A DNA stretch of 64,000 nucleotides from Bactericera cockerelli (GCA_024516035.1 CM044961.1:32535051-32599050); one strand, 5' to 3'; positions 1 through 11,740 are shown, counted from the first letter of the stretch. The notes: generated from the letters alone by a model not told the origin. Made by a program: numbers and translations.

Positions 1-685
1 ATAAGCATATGCATAAGGCTTACTAGAAGAAGAGAAAGAGATGTGCTTTACTCGGTCACAACATAAATCATTTATTTTCATGTTCATATTTTTTATAAAG
101 AGGGTTCAAAAGTAATACTTATGTTCCCGTGCATAAATATGACATCAAAACTTTGAGTTACTGATCGCACACAGTGTGTAGGGTTCTACGGTGCAAATAT
201 GCTATGTTGGTAGATAAATTTTGTTAAGGTACGGTATTGCACTTGAAAAATGCCCCATGTTACTGCCGAATACATTCTATAGGTATTGTAGGTAGGTACA
301 TAATTTGTTTGTTCTTGTAACAAAAAGAAAAAAAAAAAATGGTTTGGTTTTTTGTTCTTTATTTAAAAGTTTAAAAAAAAAACTTTTGAATAAAGTACAA
401 AAAAATCAAACCATTTTTTTCTCTTTATTATAAAAGTTCATCAAAAGTTATTATGATTTGTGCTTATATCACAAATACTCAGACATGCTTTACTAAATAT
501 TTGATTAAATCATTTTTATCTCCAAAAAATAAGAAACGATTCCCTTCGAATTTATTTTATTAGGTAGAAAACCGTTTTTTTTTCCTTTTTAAACTACAAA
601 TAATAAGCGACAAGCAGAAAACCTTACTTTGACATTTTTCTCCAAATTTTAGGCTTTTCTTAGAGCTCGAAGATTTTTTTTTATA
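1..685. other. AT-rich DNA without genes; foldback at 330-420
   Basis: Nothing coding is visible. Its one structural feature is an inverted repeat: arms at about 330-372 and 378-420, containing ATGGTTTGGTTTTTT and its complement, separated by an A-rich loop. It could be a small terminal-inverted-repeat element or a foldback remnant. Confidence 0.6.
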
Positions 686-2521
686 CAGGGTGTCCCGTAT
701 ACAGATGCAAATATTTTGAGGGTAGGTTCAGCCCACCGTGGACTATCATATGAGCGAAACTTGCAGTGGGACATTTTGCTTCGTTAAAGAGTTATGGCCA
801 AATCCCTGTTTTTCCCACAGGTCTAGAGGTCACTTAGATCGATGCACGTTTTTAAAGAAATGGTAGCCAGTAAGTAATTTTTGACTTCATGTATGGATAG
901 TCATGCATATTTCCCTTGAAATGCAGTTGGTTGCATGAAAAAATATTGAAAGACCAGAGAGATAATATTTAATCATAAGTTCAATATTTTTCTAAAATTC
1001 GATTTTTCCCTGTTTTCCCTTTCGTGAATTTAGAGTACTTCTACAATTGCAATTCTGCGTATCACTAGGTAAAAAAATACCCTTTGCTATTTTGTTTCAA
1101 TAAATACAAAGTTCTTTCAGACGCGTGAAGGAACAAATGAGATACGCCTTATCAAACGGCACCAGAAGGAGAGAAACACATCTTTCAAATTTTGAATCTG
1201 GGCGCTATTGCATTTTGAAGAACACTCGATGCCTGAAGCGGTCTGTGTGACTATTTTTGTGCCAACTGCAAGTTATAAATGAAAATTTTCTGAGTACAAT
1301 TAGTTCTATTAACCAACTATATCAATCAAATCTAATAGTTAAAATAACAAGGCGATCAATTTGTTCGGTGGAAGAGAAAGCCACAAGCTTTAAACCTCGC
1401 CCTTGGTTCGCTACATATTCTTTTGGGTTCTTTTCATTTCATGTCCTGTGTTGCAGAATGTATCATGTTTGTAGTTTATCAATAAACTACAAACATGTAT
1501 CACTGTATCACCACCCTTGATCAGTCTTTGTTTATATTTATTTCACAAATTGTTACCATGTTCATTGTAAAAAAAAATGTAAATAAAGTCTGGTCCAATT
1601 GTTTATAAAATAAAAATAAAGTAATAATAATAATAGTAACCTTGAGGTTGGATGTTCGAGTTTTACCCAAGGTTAATTTTCGGCACTATTTGTTATGTTT
1701 TTGATATCATAATTGTGATAAACACAAAAATGATATTTTTAATTTTACTTCTAAAAATAAAATCATAATTTTTGTTGGTAGCGCAGAGGCTTTCTCCATG
1801 TGTATTCTTTTTCCATAATTACACCACTGGTTGCTGCTTTCGTTGCAGCCTCTCTCATTTTTCCTCATGATAACCCTGTGATTCCGTAACCCCATTCACA
1901 TAAAAGTTCACACCGACCGACCACTGTGAATGATCAATTTCCCTCTGTTAAACATCCCAGAGCAGTGTATTTATACCTCAAATTACGCGCCAATTCTGTT
2001 AAAATTCAGCCAACTTTGAATTTTCCATCATGATTCAGAAGTGTTTTTTGAGCTTTGTGTGTACTGCGTTCCATGATCTTTAAAGTAATATAAATGAGCT
2101 TTCTTTTTTATAAAACTAAACATAATAGGGTATTTTTTTAACTAGTGATACGCAGAATTGCAATTGTAGAAGTACTCTAAATTCACGAAAGGGAAAACAG
2201 GGAAAAATCAAATTTTAGAAAAGTATTGAACTTATGATTAAATATCTCTCTGGTCTTTCAATATCTTTTTATGCAACCAACTGCATTTCAAGGGAAATAT
2301 ACATGACTATCCATACATGAAGTCAAAAATTACTTACTGGCTATCATTTCTTTAAAAACGTGCATCGATCCAAGTGACCTCTAGACCTGTGGGAAAAACA
2401 GGGATTTGGCCATAACTCTTTAACGAAGCAAAATGCCCCACTGCAAGTTTCGCTCATATGATAGTCCACGGTGGGCTGAACCTACCCTCAAAATATTTGT
2501 ATCTGTATACGGGACACCCTG
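686..2521. mobile_element. non-autonomous DNA transposon with ~395-bp terminal inverted repeats
   Basis: The left arm 686-1083 and right arm 2127-2521 are near-identical inverted copies. They begin CAGGGTGTCCCGTATAC and end with its complement. TA dinucleotides flank both ends (684-685, 2522-2523), as after TA-targeting (Tc1/mariner-like) transposition. The 1-kb centre has no transposase. It includes a reverse-strand remnant of a family C SINE tail around 1775-1870. The superfamily is inferred from the TA flank only. Confidence 0.8.
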
Positions 2522-2530
2522 TATATACAA

Positions 2531-2719
2531 AGTTTCTATGTAATATATTAGATATATTTTGAAGTGAAAATATTCTACTTAATCTGGAGTTCGAACAAAC
2601 GACGTTCAGACCAAACGATCTTCAGAAGTTTCTATGTAATATTAGATATATTTTGAAGTAAAAAGATTCTGCCTAATCTGGGATTCGAACAAACGAGTTT
2701 CAGACCAAACGACCTTCAG
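2531..2719. repeat. tandem duplication, 96-bp unit x2
   Basis: Two direct copies start at 2531 and 2627 (AGTTTCTATG...), each ending in a GTTCGAACAAACGA-type segment that resembles a tRNA B box. The copies differ by a few substitutions and one short indel. Confidence 0.75.
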
Positions 2720-2929
2720 GCCATAGGCAGTAGTCACAAGTGTAACATAAAGAAGGTTGGTAAAGTGTTGGAACACTGAGTCTTCAACATGTAGCAAGGG
2801 CTTATACCTTTTTATTAATTTTATTAGTGGAGATGGCAAAACTCCCACTTGTATGTGTAGTGTAGGTATACATTTTTTAATTTCATATTTTTTTAAACGT
2901 CACCGTCGCATTATGCTGCATATTTTTAT

Positions 2930-3056
2930 CACGGAGGTTTTACCCTCCATTCGCTGGGACCTCACAAACCAGCTACTCAAGAAAACCTCACCCACTCTCT
3001 GATTGTTGATTAACTTCAGTGACAGGTGTATTCAACGAGCCATCATGGACGCTGGC
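2930..3056 (-). repeat. SINE family E (5S-headed) fragment
   Basis: Reverse-strand piece carrying the core motif (TTTTACCCTCCATTCGC on the plus strand) and a degraded 5S-like head ending GACGCTGGC. The middle is shortened relative to the full copy at 50294-50562. Confidence 0.65.
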
Positions 3057-3149
3057 TATCTGCTTTTACTTTGTTACAGTATAAACAGAAAATGAGTCTG
3101 CCACAGTCTTTGGTATTTGATGAAATTTCGAATGCAATTGTCATTTCAG

Positions 3150-3357
3150 ATTCTCGTCAGATCACTGAAGTTAAGCAACGTCCAGCGAGGTCAGAACTGG
3201 GGGAGTGACCCTCAAATTCGATCCCTCGTGATGCTGACTATGTGGCCAGTAAACCTGCTCAACCCGGGCTGGGTGAGGTAAATGTGGGTGTGGCTGATTC
3301 GTGAGTCTCAAGCGAATGGAGGGTAAACCCCCCGTCTCGAACCACCAGGATGTTGAA
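3150..3357 (+). repeat. SINE family E (5S-headed), 5'-truncated
   Basis: Begins inside the 5S-like head with ATCACTGAAGTTAAGCAACG and continues through the shared core GGCTGGGTGAGGTAAATGTG and GCGAATGGAGGGTAAA. The 3' end has diverged. It lies opposite the reverse-strand copy at 2930-3056. Confidence 0.7.
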
Positions 3358-3835
3358 TAATCCATTACTCGATCCGTGTTTAGTTGTCCATTGCTGGTCG
3401 TTTTATATTTTCTGAGCATCAATGTAGGTACCTCATGAGGTCAAACTAGTAATTGATTTACTACTAGAATCTTTTTTTACAATAAACTTTGTAACCAGGA
3501 AAAGGGAAATCTCTTTGGGCCAAATTTAAATCAAATTCCGACTTGGCTTGAATTTATTGTCTTGCCAATTTTTAAGATAAGCCCGTTCCTCAAATCAGAC
3601 TATACTGCGCTTCTCTTCCGTTGACCTATTCTTACCCGAGTTCTCTCCGGCTTGTTGAAGGCTTCACAACGAATTCTCTCCCGGAAATAAGACCATGCTT
3701 CTTTACATTATATATTCAAGAAAATGAAAACTATAAAATTATCATTTTTATATAAGAATCAGCTTTTTATAAGGAAATCTTTAAAATCTCTAACAACTAA
3801 TGAAAGGCAATGCCTTGAGTGTATACAGGGTGGGG

Positions 3836-4690
3836 CAAAAGTCTGGAAACCCCTGAATAACTTTCGAATGGCTTCTTCGGTAAAATTAAAATTTTGTAAG
3901 GTAAACCGGGCTAATAAGACCTTCTTTTAGAGTGGGGTCGATTTTTGTTACCGGCCCCCATGTCGGGACTAAGGGGGCCAACTTCATTTTTTTAAATACG
4001 AACCCATACTTTGCGATACATTTTTGGAAAGGTCTTAAAATAAGAAATACATTGGTGCAAATTTTATTTTTTTAATATTAACTGTTTGCAAATGGCGTCC
4101 AACTTTGTGTATGCAGTAAAGTCTGGAAACCCCTGAATATCTTTCGAAAGGGCTTCCTCAGTAAATTTAAAATTGTACACCGTAATTCAGGGTAACAAGA
4201 CCTTTCCAAAAATGTATCGCAAGGTGGGGTTTTGTATTAAAAAAAAATGAAGTTGGCCTCCCTGGCCCCGACATGGGGGCCGGTTAAAAAAAATTGGTCC
4301 CATTCTAATAAAAGGTCTAATTACCAAGGATTACCGTACACAATTTTAAATTTACTGAGAAAGCCCTTTCGAAAGATATTCAGGGGTTTCCAGACTTTAC
4401 TGCATAGACAAAGTTGGACGCCATTTGCAAACAGTTAATATTAAAAAAATAAAATTTGTACTAATGTATTTCTTATTTAAAGACCTTTTCAAAAATGTAT
4501 CGCGAGGTGGGGGTTTGTATTTAAAAAAATGAAGTTGGCCCCCATGGCCCCGACATGGGGGCCGGTAACAAAAATCGACCCCACTCTAAAAGAAGGTCTT
4601 ATTAGCCCGGTTCACTGTACAAAATTTTAATTTTAACGAAGAAGCCATTCGAAAGTTATTTAGGGGTTTCCAGACTTTTGCCCCACCCTG
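3836..4690. mobile_element. palindromic DNA element with CAGGGTGGGGC ends
   Basis: Ends CAGGGTGGGGCAAAAGTCTG and its complement at 4671-4690 are flanked by TA (3834-3835, 4691-4692). The interior is built from inverted and direct copies of the same blocks: GTCTGGAAACCCCTGAATA recurs near 4121 and, inverted, near 4370 and 4660. It is therefore almost self-complementary over its length. No transposase. The ends resemble those of 686-2521. Confidence 0.78.
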
Positions 4691-4692
4691 TA

Positions 4693-4880
4693 TAGTAGGG
4701 TTAGGTAAAATACATAGAAAGCCATGCCTCAGGAATATAGTAGGATTAGGGATAATACATAGAAGGCAATGCCTCGGGTTTATAGTAGTGTTAGGTAAAA
4801 TATACATAGAAGGCCATGCCTTGGGTTTATCATTGTGTTAGAAAAAATACTCGCACATAAAAGGTCATGCCTCAGGTCTA
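4693..4880. repeat. 45-bp tandem array, about four units
   Basis: Units begin TAGTAGG at 4693, 4738 and 4783, with a diverged fourth after 4829, and contain ATAGAAGGCCATGCCT. The segment before 3834 (GGCAATGCCTTGAGTGTATA) is another unit, so the palindromic element sits inside the array. Confidence 0.7.
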
Positions 4881-5130
4881 ATTCAATGATACCTATTAGG
4901 TGTTTCTATTATAAAATTTATGCTAGGCCTAAACTATGTAGGTATAAACATGGATAAAAGTGCCAGCGACGGGAGAGAATTCGGTGTTGATAAAACCCTG
5001 AGCGGGAGAGAACTCGCGGTACTCTACCTGACCCAAAGTTGGGTCGGGAGAGAACTCGGTGACGTCCGTTGAAACTCAGACTTGAGGGACGCTCTGGCTC
5101 ACTCATGTTTGTTGTAAAGGAGGTATGTTC

Positions 5131-5341
5131 TTAATAATAATATCGCCTTATTTATACTGCCCGATTAAGACTATTAAAGTCCCATTATTCCATCAGTAAG
5201 CCCAAGACATATTATTATGTGTTAAAAATCCCAAATGGGAAGATCATTAATTTGTCATGTCCCGACTGGGTTTCGAACCCGCGACTGGAATCTCTGGATT
5301 CACACAGTGCCGCCTTTACATCTGAGCTACCGGGACAGACG
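5131..5341 (-). repeat. SINE family B
   Basis: Reverse complement reads a tRNA-like head (GTCCCGGTAGCTCAG, then GGGTTCGAAACCCAG as B box). A body with CTCCCATTTGGGATTTTTAC and GACTTTAATAGTC follows, ending in an ATTATTATT tail. Composition and order are those of a Pol III-transcribed tRNA-derived SINE. Confidence 0.82.
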
Positions 5342-5451
5342 TATTTAATAGCAATTTTAAGGTAATTTATTTATGTATTGAAAAGAATAGTATTTTTATA
5401 AAGGTCTATTTACATTGAGAATGTGATACATTGCAGTAAACTTACAGACTA

Positions 5452-5800
5452 TTAGATAGCCAGCCTACGTGGCGTAATGGTTGTGACTACTGCCCGTAGT
5501 CCAGAGATCCCGAGTTCGATCGCCGCGCAGGTTGGAGCAGACTTTTCGAAGAAAATTCTGTTTCCTCCCAACACGTGAGGCTGGCATTTCCGGCCCTACC
5601 CAGGCTGGGTGAGGTCAATGTGGGTAGCTGTGGTACGATTCCCAGCGAATGGAGGGTAAAACCCCCGTCCTCACTGACTATCTCAATCAGGACGTTAAAA
5701 CCAAATAGAATCAACTGGTCACAACAGATCTAATTAGGTCGCACTGTTAATTGTTAGGGTTTCACTGAAAACCCTGCAATCAGGTCAGAATATAATAATA
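5452..5800 (+). repeat. SINE family F (tRNA-like head), full length with TSD
   Basis: Target-site duplication ACTTACAGACTA at 5440-5451 and 5801-5812. The head has CGTGGCGTAATGGTTGTGAC and the B-box-like GAGTTCGATCG. The body contains GGCTGGGTGAGGTCAATGTG and GCGAATGGAGGGTAAAACCC, the same core carried by the 5S-headed family E. The tail is AATAATAATA. Confidence 0.85.
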
Positions 5801-5812
5801 ACTTACAGACTA

Positions 5813-7480
5813 CCTAATCCAAGCATCTTAATCTAAGGTAACTTATCTTGTCGATAAATTAATACTTACATTAAAAACAGCAACACATTACCAAACGTTT
5901 AATATCAATCACTTCATTTTATTTGAAACTATAGCTACTTTCCACTACAATTTTATTTAAAAAATAGATTTATTTTATAAAAGTTTATTCTAAATTTTCA
6001 CAATATTTCACACTCAACTTCGAACTTTTACGAGAAAAAAAAAAAAACACAATAAAAATAAATATAAAAAGCATGAAACAGAATAAAAACAAAACAAAGA
6101 GAAATATGTTTCCTCTTGCACCAATGAAAACTGTTTCACGCCAGAATGCGATTCTATTCGTCGCTTTCAAAATGGTACAAAACAATTTCAAAATCTATGC
6201 AGAAGAAAAAAAAATCTATTTTTATAATAAACAAGAAAACAAACTTGGAAATAATTTTAAAAATTTCTTCAGGTTGAATTTGTGCGGTAATTTCGAACGA
6301 AAAAGTTTCTGAAAGTCAAAATTCGCCACAGAAGTCACATGTTTATTTATTTATTTTACCAAAAAATTTCCGAAAAAAAAAAGAGAAAAACAATTTTGAA
6401 TTTTCTGATGTTTTTTGAAATGCGCGCGGCGTTTTTTTTTTCTCTTCTCGCTTGGGAGCGCAAAAAAATATTCTACATAGAATTTCTGTGTAAACTTTCC
6501 GACTTGGCTTTCGTGAGCACAATGCTGGCGGATAGATGGACTGCCCACTTTTGTGTGTATGAGAGTTCCCTGTGCGGAGTGTATTGGAATTGGGAGTAGA
6601 TGGTAACCTCCTTCTTTCATACCATTTGTTGTACATATTTCGTGTTTACAACAACCGAAATACCTATACAACTGCTCAATGCAATATAAAAAAACACAAT
6701 ATTTCGCTGTTCTATGCAATATTTTTTAAACTATTTCTTTTTTTTTACTGTGCATTAAATTGTAGACACTTTGTTGTTGTCTCTATAGTTTTTTTTCTTT
6801 CTTTGAAACACCGCAGTCCATTTTTTATGCTTGAAATTAAAATTATTCTTGGCTGTGGAAATAATATGAAAAAATGTGCACTTCATAAATTGTGTCAGAA
6901 TTTTTTTTATGACCAATATTTTTTTTGTTGTAAATGTCGAATGCAATGCTTTACGTCACTAATGAATTGATCAACAAATGCATAATGGTTGTGATTAACG
7001 TTTTTATAGAATAAAAAGAGCTATACAACACGTACAAATTATTTTATTTCCTATTTATTTTTTATAATATTTTTCAAATTATCTTTAGATTTTTTGGGAG
7101 TTTTGTCATCTCCACCAATATTGGTGTTTCATTACGAATATACCTCAGGGCTCAGACGATATTTTAAAAAATTAAATGCGAATTTGGTATTTCCGCCATC
7201 TCAACTAAAAACTGTAGAGTATTTTTTTTTTTTTTTTTTTTCCTCTTAGGCGCTTTAACTCTGCCAGTGACGTTCGTGCCGATTCTTCTGATCTACCTAC
7301 TATACATTATATATTAGCGTGTACACTTAGTAGGGCGCTCTCTACTGAGTCTGACAGAGCTGGAGGGACAGGTAGGGAAGATCTTATTTGTGTAGAGTAA
7401 TTTATTATGTATTACAACTAACCAACATTTTATTGGAAAATCTTGTCATAATCATATATTATTATCTATTCAAAAGAATA
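5813..7480. other. AT-rich DNA, no supported gene
   Basis: Short open frames around 6070-6970 are Lys/Phe-rich and overlap on both strands, as low-complexity DNA gives by chance. A short block at 7248-7305 (GGCGCTTTAACTCTG) recurs at 62098-62155 and is an unnamed repeat. Confidence 0.6.
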
Positions 7481-7483
7481 CCT

Positions 7484-7605
7484 CAGCAGCCGGTGGAATT
7501 GTAACCTGGAGGTCGGTGGTTCAAGTCCCGGTTTCAGTGTAGATTTAGTAAAGCGAGTTTGAGTAGTTGTGATATCACGAAAGTAATTAACACAGTATAA
7601 TTATG
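7484..7605 (+). repeat. SINE family A
   Basis: Has the family's B-box segment GGTCGGTGGTTCAAGTCCCG and the body AGCGAGTTTGAGTAGTTGTG with TATCACGAAAGT. The first bases of the head are eroded. Family description is under 43652-43795. Confidence 0.75.
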
Positions 7606-8075
7606 ATTACTTTAAGATTCAAGAGAAGAATAACTAGATTTACTAGGAATGTTTCTTGTTCAGTGCCTCAAAACTGATGTTTAATTTTCTTGACAATTTT
7701 GACAACTCTTTGATATGCCGCTAAGTCATCTCTAACTCATATTTTTTTTGTTTTGTTCTACAAAATGGATTTCGTTAGCTATAAAATAGGCTTTGTTCAC
7801 ATATGGATACTATATATTTATAATTAACTCTTTGAACCATCTGACCATGGAAATAAAACCAAATTAGATTTTGGTTGACAGGTCCGAAACAGAAGACCAG
7901 TCACATGTGTCATATAGAAGGCATTATTCACTCTCCATGGTAAAGAAATAGAACGAAAATAATAATAATTATTAATGATAAACTAGTGTCATTTTTTTAG
8001 ATCAACTTTTTGAGACACATTGGTTCTGCACGTCCATTTAATCCATCCACCACTGTGATATCTTTTCTAATGTAC

Positions 8076-8202
8076 CCACCTCAGTAGCTTGATCGATAAG
8101 GCAGCGGACTTGTAACCTGGAGGTCGGTGGTTCAAGTCCCGTGGTTTCAGCGTGGATTTAGTCAAGCCAGTTTGAGTAGTTGTGGTATCACGAAAGTGTT
8201 AT
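8076..8202 (+). repeat. SINE family A
   Basis: Near-complete head (CTCAGTAGCTTGATCGATAA) and body, ending at ATCACGAAAGTG. The 3' AACACAAATATGATAAC end is missing. Confidence 0.78.
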
Positions 8203-8370
8203 TATTGTTCTTTTCTACATCTTTTTCTTATTCCCCTCTTGCTTCTCTTATTTCCTTCTATTTCTATACTTGCTGACTACTAGTCGGTAACAAATGGTTG
8301 GGTGGAAGAGCTCAAGCAATTTGACAATCTTGTCATGAAAGCCGTAAAAAACATAGGTTTTGCAGAATTG

Positions 8371-8597
8371 AAATAATAATGATAATAATATCCCCTTATT
8401 TATAATATTTATACTGCCCGATTAAGACTATTAGAGTCCCATTATTCCAGCAGTAAGCCCAAGACGTATTATTATGTGGTAAAAATCCCAAATGGGAGGA
8501 TAACTTGTCATGTCCCGGCTGGGTTTCGAGCCCGCGACCCCTGAAATCTCTGGTTTCACCTAGTGCCGGCTTTACCACTGAGCTACCGGGACAGACA
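8371..8597 (-). repeat. SINE family B
   Basis: Full head to tail on the reverse strand, with B box GGGTTTCGAGCCCGCGA seen on the plus strand near 8518. It ends in an ATTATTATTATC-type tail at its 3' side. Confidence 0.8.
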
Positions 8598-8749
8598 GAC
8601 AGAAATAGAAGCAGATTTAACTCTTTTGAAAAGCGGTTGACTGTGAAAGGAAAATTATGTATGTTGGACACAAGACTGCACCCGAGCTGCTGCCCGAGGC
8701 ATGGCCCTATATTCAACTTAAACCACCCTACTCTATACAATGAGGCATT

Positions 8750-8869
8750 GCCGAAGCCATGAAACAGCAGCTTCTGTAGACACTGGTCTGTGTTGTAGCC
8801 TGCCCACCCCGTAGTATGCCTCTCCTCTGATGGGCGAGAAATTACACAATACCTCCCATTTAGGTATTA
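8750..8869 (-). repeat. SINE family G, 3' part
   Basis: Reverse-strand body of family G (CATGAAACAGNAGCT, TGGGCGAGAA). It is cut at CTCCCATTTAGGTATTA, which is the target-site duplication of the family F SINE inserted next to it. Its head is missing. Confidence 0.72.
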
Positions 8870-9232
8870 TCTTTTTTTTTTTCTTCTTCTTTTACTCTGT
8901 CTTGTCCGCTTGAGCAGGGTCGACATTGTTCAACCTCATGGTTGAGGTTGGTTGGTTTTGGCACATTTTTTTGGGGCTGGATGCCCTTCCTAACGCCAAC
9001 GATTTATTTGGTATTAACGTCCTGATCAGGACGGGGATGTTACCCTCTATTCGCTGGGAATCGCACCAGCTACCCACATTAACCTCACCCAGCCTTTGTA
9101 GGGCCGGAAATGCCAACCTCACTTGTACGCAGCGAACAGAATTTCCTGTGAAAAATCTGCTCCGACCGAGTATCGAATTCAGGATCTCTGGACTACGGGT
9201 AGTAGTCACAACCGTTACGCCACGGAGGCTGG
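8870..9232 (-). repeat. SINE family F inserted in family G
   Basis: Flanked by CTCCCATTTAGGTATTA (8853-8869) and CTCCCATTTAGGTACTA (9233-9249), a 17-bp duplication with two differences. Reverse-strand head CCACGGAGGCTGGC and the F core are present. The 3' part adds a segment with GGGGCTGGATGCCCTTCC that other F copies lack. Confidence 0.8.
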
Positions 9233-9245
9233 CTCCCATTTAGGT

Positions 9246-9502
9246 ACTAGCCGTTTGCCCGTGCTTTGCAACGGGACTAAATTTCAAATTTACTAAGGCA
9301 TGGCCACTGCTGGACAGCAATGCCTTTTTGAACTTTTTATAATTTTTCTGGACAAAGCAATAATCAAAGCAATAATGGTTTTGGGGGGGTCAATTCTGAG
9401 ACATTTTTCGCTATCTCTTACCGTTTTGGCTAAACAACTCCGGACAAACAAACAAAGGTAGGTAGGTAGGTAGTCCTTTTTTCTGTTTTATATATAGAGA
9501 TT
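9246..9502. repeat. repeat family I (ACTAGCCGTTTGCCCG ends)
   Basis: Starts ACTAGCCGTTTGCCCGTGCT and ends TATATATAGAGATTA; a second copy with the same ends lies at 17884-18143. Contains a GTAGGTAGGTAGGTAG run. No coding capacity. Class unknown; it could be a non-autonomous DNA element or a LINE-derived tail. Confidence 0.6.
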
Positions 9503-10277
9503 ATGTATATAGGTATGCAAATGTATACTTATTATATTATCTTACAAATCATTCAACTGCATATCTCAGCATTTATGACTTTTCTATCTAGCATTTTTTT
9601 TATGGCCTTATTTCAGATGATCTTGGATTGTTTCATGTAATGTTCAAATATATGTGTGTATTTCTTTAGCATTATCTTTCATTGTTTCATTTTTCCTTCT
9701 CGGCCGTCTGCCTTTAGTCTCAGAGTTTCCCTTATTTCCTTTTTTCCTCATTGTAAGACAATCTCTTCCTTGTGTTTAGTTTCCTGGTTTTTTACGATAG
9801 TTTTATTACTTTTCAAACTTGATTTTATTATCTATTTATTTGTGTCTTTTTCTTCTTTCTTTTCTTGACAACATTTTATTTCCTTGTTTATCATCTTTGG
9901 CAACATGTTGTGTCTACGTTTTGTACATTTTATTGTTGTTGTTTGCATTTTGTTGTCAGCTTTTTTTATTTCTTGCAAGTTTTCTGTGGTTGTCGAGGAT
10001 TTTTCTGTTTGTACTTAAGTCATCGTTATCTATATTTGTGATCTTTTCATTGTTTTTATTTATGAGCTGTAAAACATTGACCATGAGTGTCAAGAATTTT
10101 GTTGTTACGGAATGGAATGATGTTTAACTCGGTTTGCTTGGCACCTTTCGAGATTCAAGTACGTTCCAAATTTGAGGTATCTCCTTCGTACAGAATATGT
10201 TCTTTTTTTCACACTTTAAAAATTTACTTGAGCCATTGTCCATGGTGCGTTAAATAAGATCATATCAAGATCACATA
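9503..10277. other. T-rich DNA, no gene
   Basis: Open frames here are Phe/Leu/Ser-rich products of a T-rich strand without start or splice context. No repeat family was recognised. Confidence 0.55.
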
Positions 10278-10472
10278 TTAGGATTAAGATCACCAAAGTT
10301 AGACAACGTCCAGCGATGTGAATACTGTGATGATCGCATTCCCCAACCCAGGCTGGGTGGTGTTAATGTAGGTAGCAGGTTTGTGAAATTCCTATAAATG
10401 GAGGGTAAAACCTTCGTCGTGATAGTATGACCATGCAGTTGAAAGTGACGTTAAACGCAAATTAAAAAAAAC
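10278..10472 (+). repeat. SINE family E (5S-headed), 5'-truncated
   Basis: Begins in the 5S-like head (GATCACCAAAGTTAGACAACG), then the core, then CATGCAGTTGAAAGTGACGTTAAAC and an A-rich tail. Confidence 0.72.
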
Positions 10473-11140
10473 AACTCGAGTATGGCCTAATCTTTCTGTG
10501 TTGTTACTCTAAGTTTGAGAAATCTAAGAAACAATGTCCTGTTTATCCTGCGAAACGATAGGAACTTCTATCTAGTACAGCTTCTCACTTTTCTGTTTAT
10601 ACTGATTTATGCTGATCTATTGTGTCAATGTCGCGTCGATAAAAATCGTTCCAAAGGACAAAATATTGGTTTCAAATCCTCATCACATCTAGTGTAACAG
10701 AGTTAAAGTTCAAAGGTAAAATGAAATTGAAAACAAACCCCATGAAAACCCCAAAAGCTTTTTTTTTTCTATTCAAAAGAAAAAGAAAAAATCTACCTTA
10801 CCTCTTTTCGTAATCAAATCACGTTCCAAGGATTTGTCTGATATAAATGCTCTATTCTTATACGTGCCGTGGGTAACATACATCGCATGGTTTAACAGAA
10901 AAATTGGTGTTTTTTCTTTATTTTTTCTGCTTTTTTGCTTACTGTTTTGTTTTGAATCTATTCTTTTTTTATTTTTATATTTCCACTCACTTTCAAACTT
11001 GTTCTTGATCTACTCTCATTGTTTCCGAAGGAATTGTACCTATACAACACCCCAATTCCCCCTAGTAGAATGCTACGTATCTATGAACATTCCAAAGATG
11101 TCTTTTATTTATAATAATAATAATAATAATAACACTCTTT

Positions 11141-11401
11141 TTTTTTCTTTTAAGTGGGGTTTAACGTCGCTTTCAACTGGCATGGTCATATCACGACGGG
11201 GGTTTTACCCTCCATTCGCAGGAAACTCACAAACCTGCTACTCACATTGACCTCACCCAGCCTGAGTGGGGCCGGGAAAAGCCAGCGTCACGAGAATTAG
11301 AATTTGAATGGTCACCCATCCAAGTCTTAACCTCGCTGGATGTCGCTTAACTTCGGTGTTCTGAAGGGAACCGGTGTATTCAACATGCCATCGACGCTGG
11401 C
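11141..11401 (-). repeat. SINE family E, full length, nested in SINE D
   Basis: Flanked by TAATAACACTCTTT at 11127-11140 and 11402-11415, a perfect 14-bp duplication. Reverse-strand 5S-like head: GCCAGCGTCGATGGCATGTT, then CACCGAAGTTAAGCGAC and ACTTGGATGGGTGACC (box C-like). The A-rich tail is at 11141-11155. The host is the reverse-strand family D copy continuing to 11518. Confidence 0.85.
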
Positions 11402-11518
11402 TAATAACACTCTTTAGTGGAAGGAACCACGAGGCGAGGTTAACGCTCAAAGTATTTTCTACTACCTAACCCTAGACTCTAAGTCTTATTATTATGTGGT
11501 CACAAACTCAAATTAATG
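11402..11518 (-). repeat. SINE family D fragment (host of nested E)
   Basis: Reverse-strand 3' half (CTCTTTAGTGGAAGG, CTAACCCT, TATTATTATGTGGTCAC). The tRNA-like head is missing. Confidence 0.72.
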
Positions 11519-11614
11519 CCGAAGCCATTCTCTTCAGCACCATCCTTGAATGTATTGGCCTTTGTCTTGTCTTGTATGTGATTATGTCTTGTCATTGATA
11601 GTTTAGAAACAATG

Positions 11615-11740
11615 CCGGCACGAATAAGGCGGCGGACTTGTAACCTGGCGGTCGGTGGTTCAAGTTCCGGTTTCAACGTAGATTTAGTAAAGCGAATTTG
11701 AGTAGTTGTGATATCACGAAAATGATTGACACAAATATGT
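11615..11740 (+). repeat. SINE family A
   Basis: Head partly lost (AATAAGGCGGCGGACTTGT) and full body. It forms an inverted pair with the copy at 11848-11984. Confidence 0.75.

Noticed and set aside
8505..8762. 85-codon frame and its antisense partner
   Set aside because: Fall on a family B SINE and the adjoining G body.
9656..10127. Membrane-protein-like frames (Phe/Leu-rich)
   Set aside because: Hydrophobicity comes from T-rich DNA; no start or splice context and no family resemblance.
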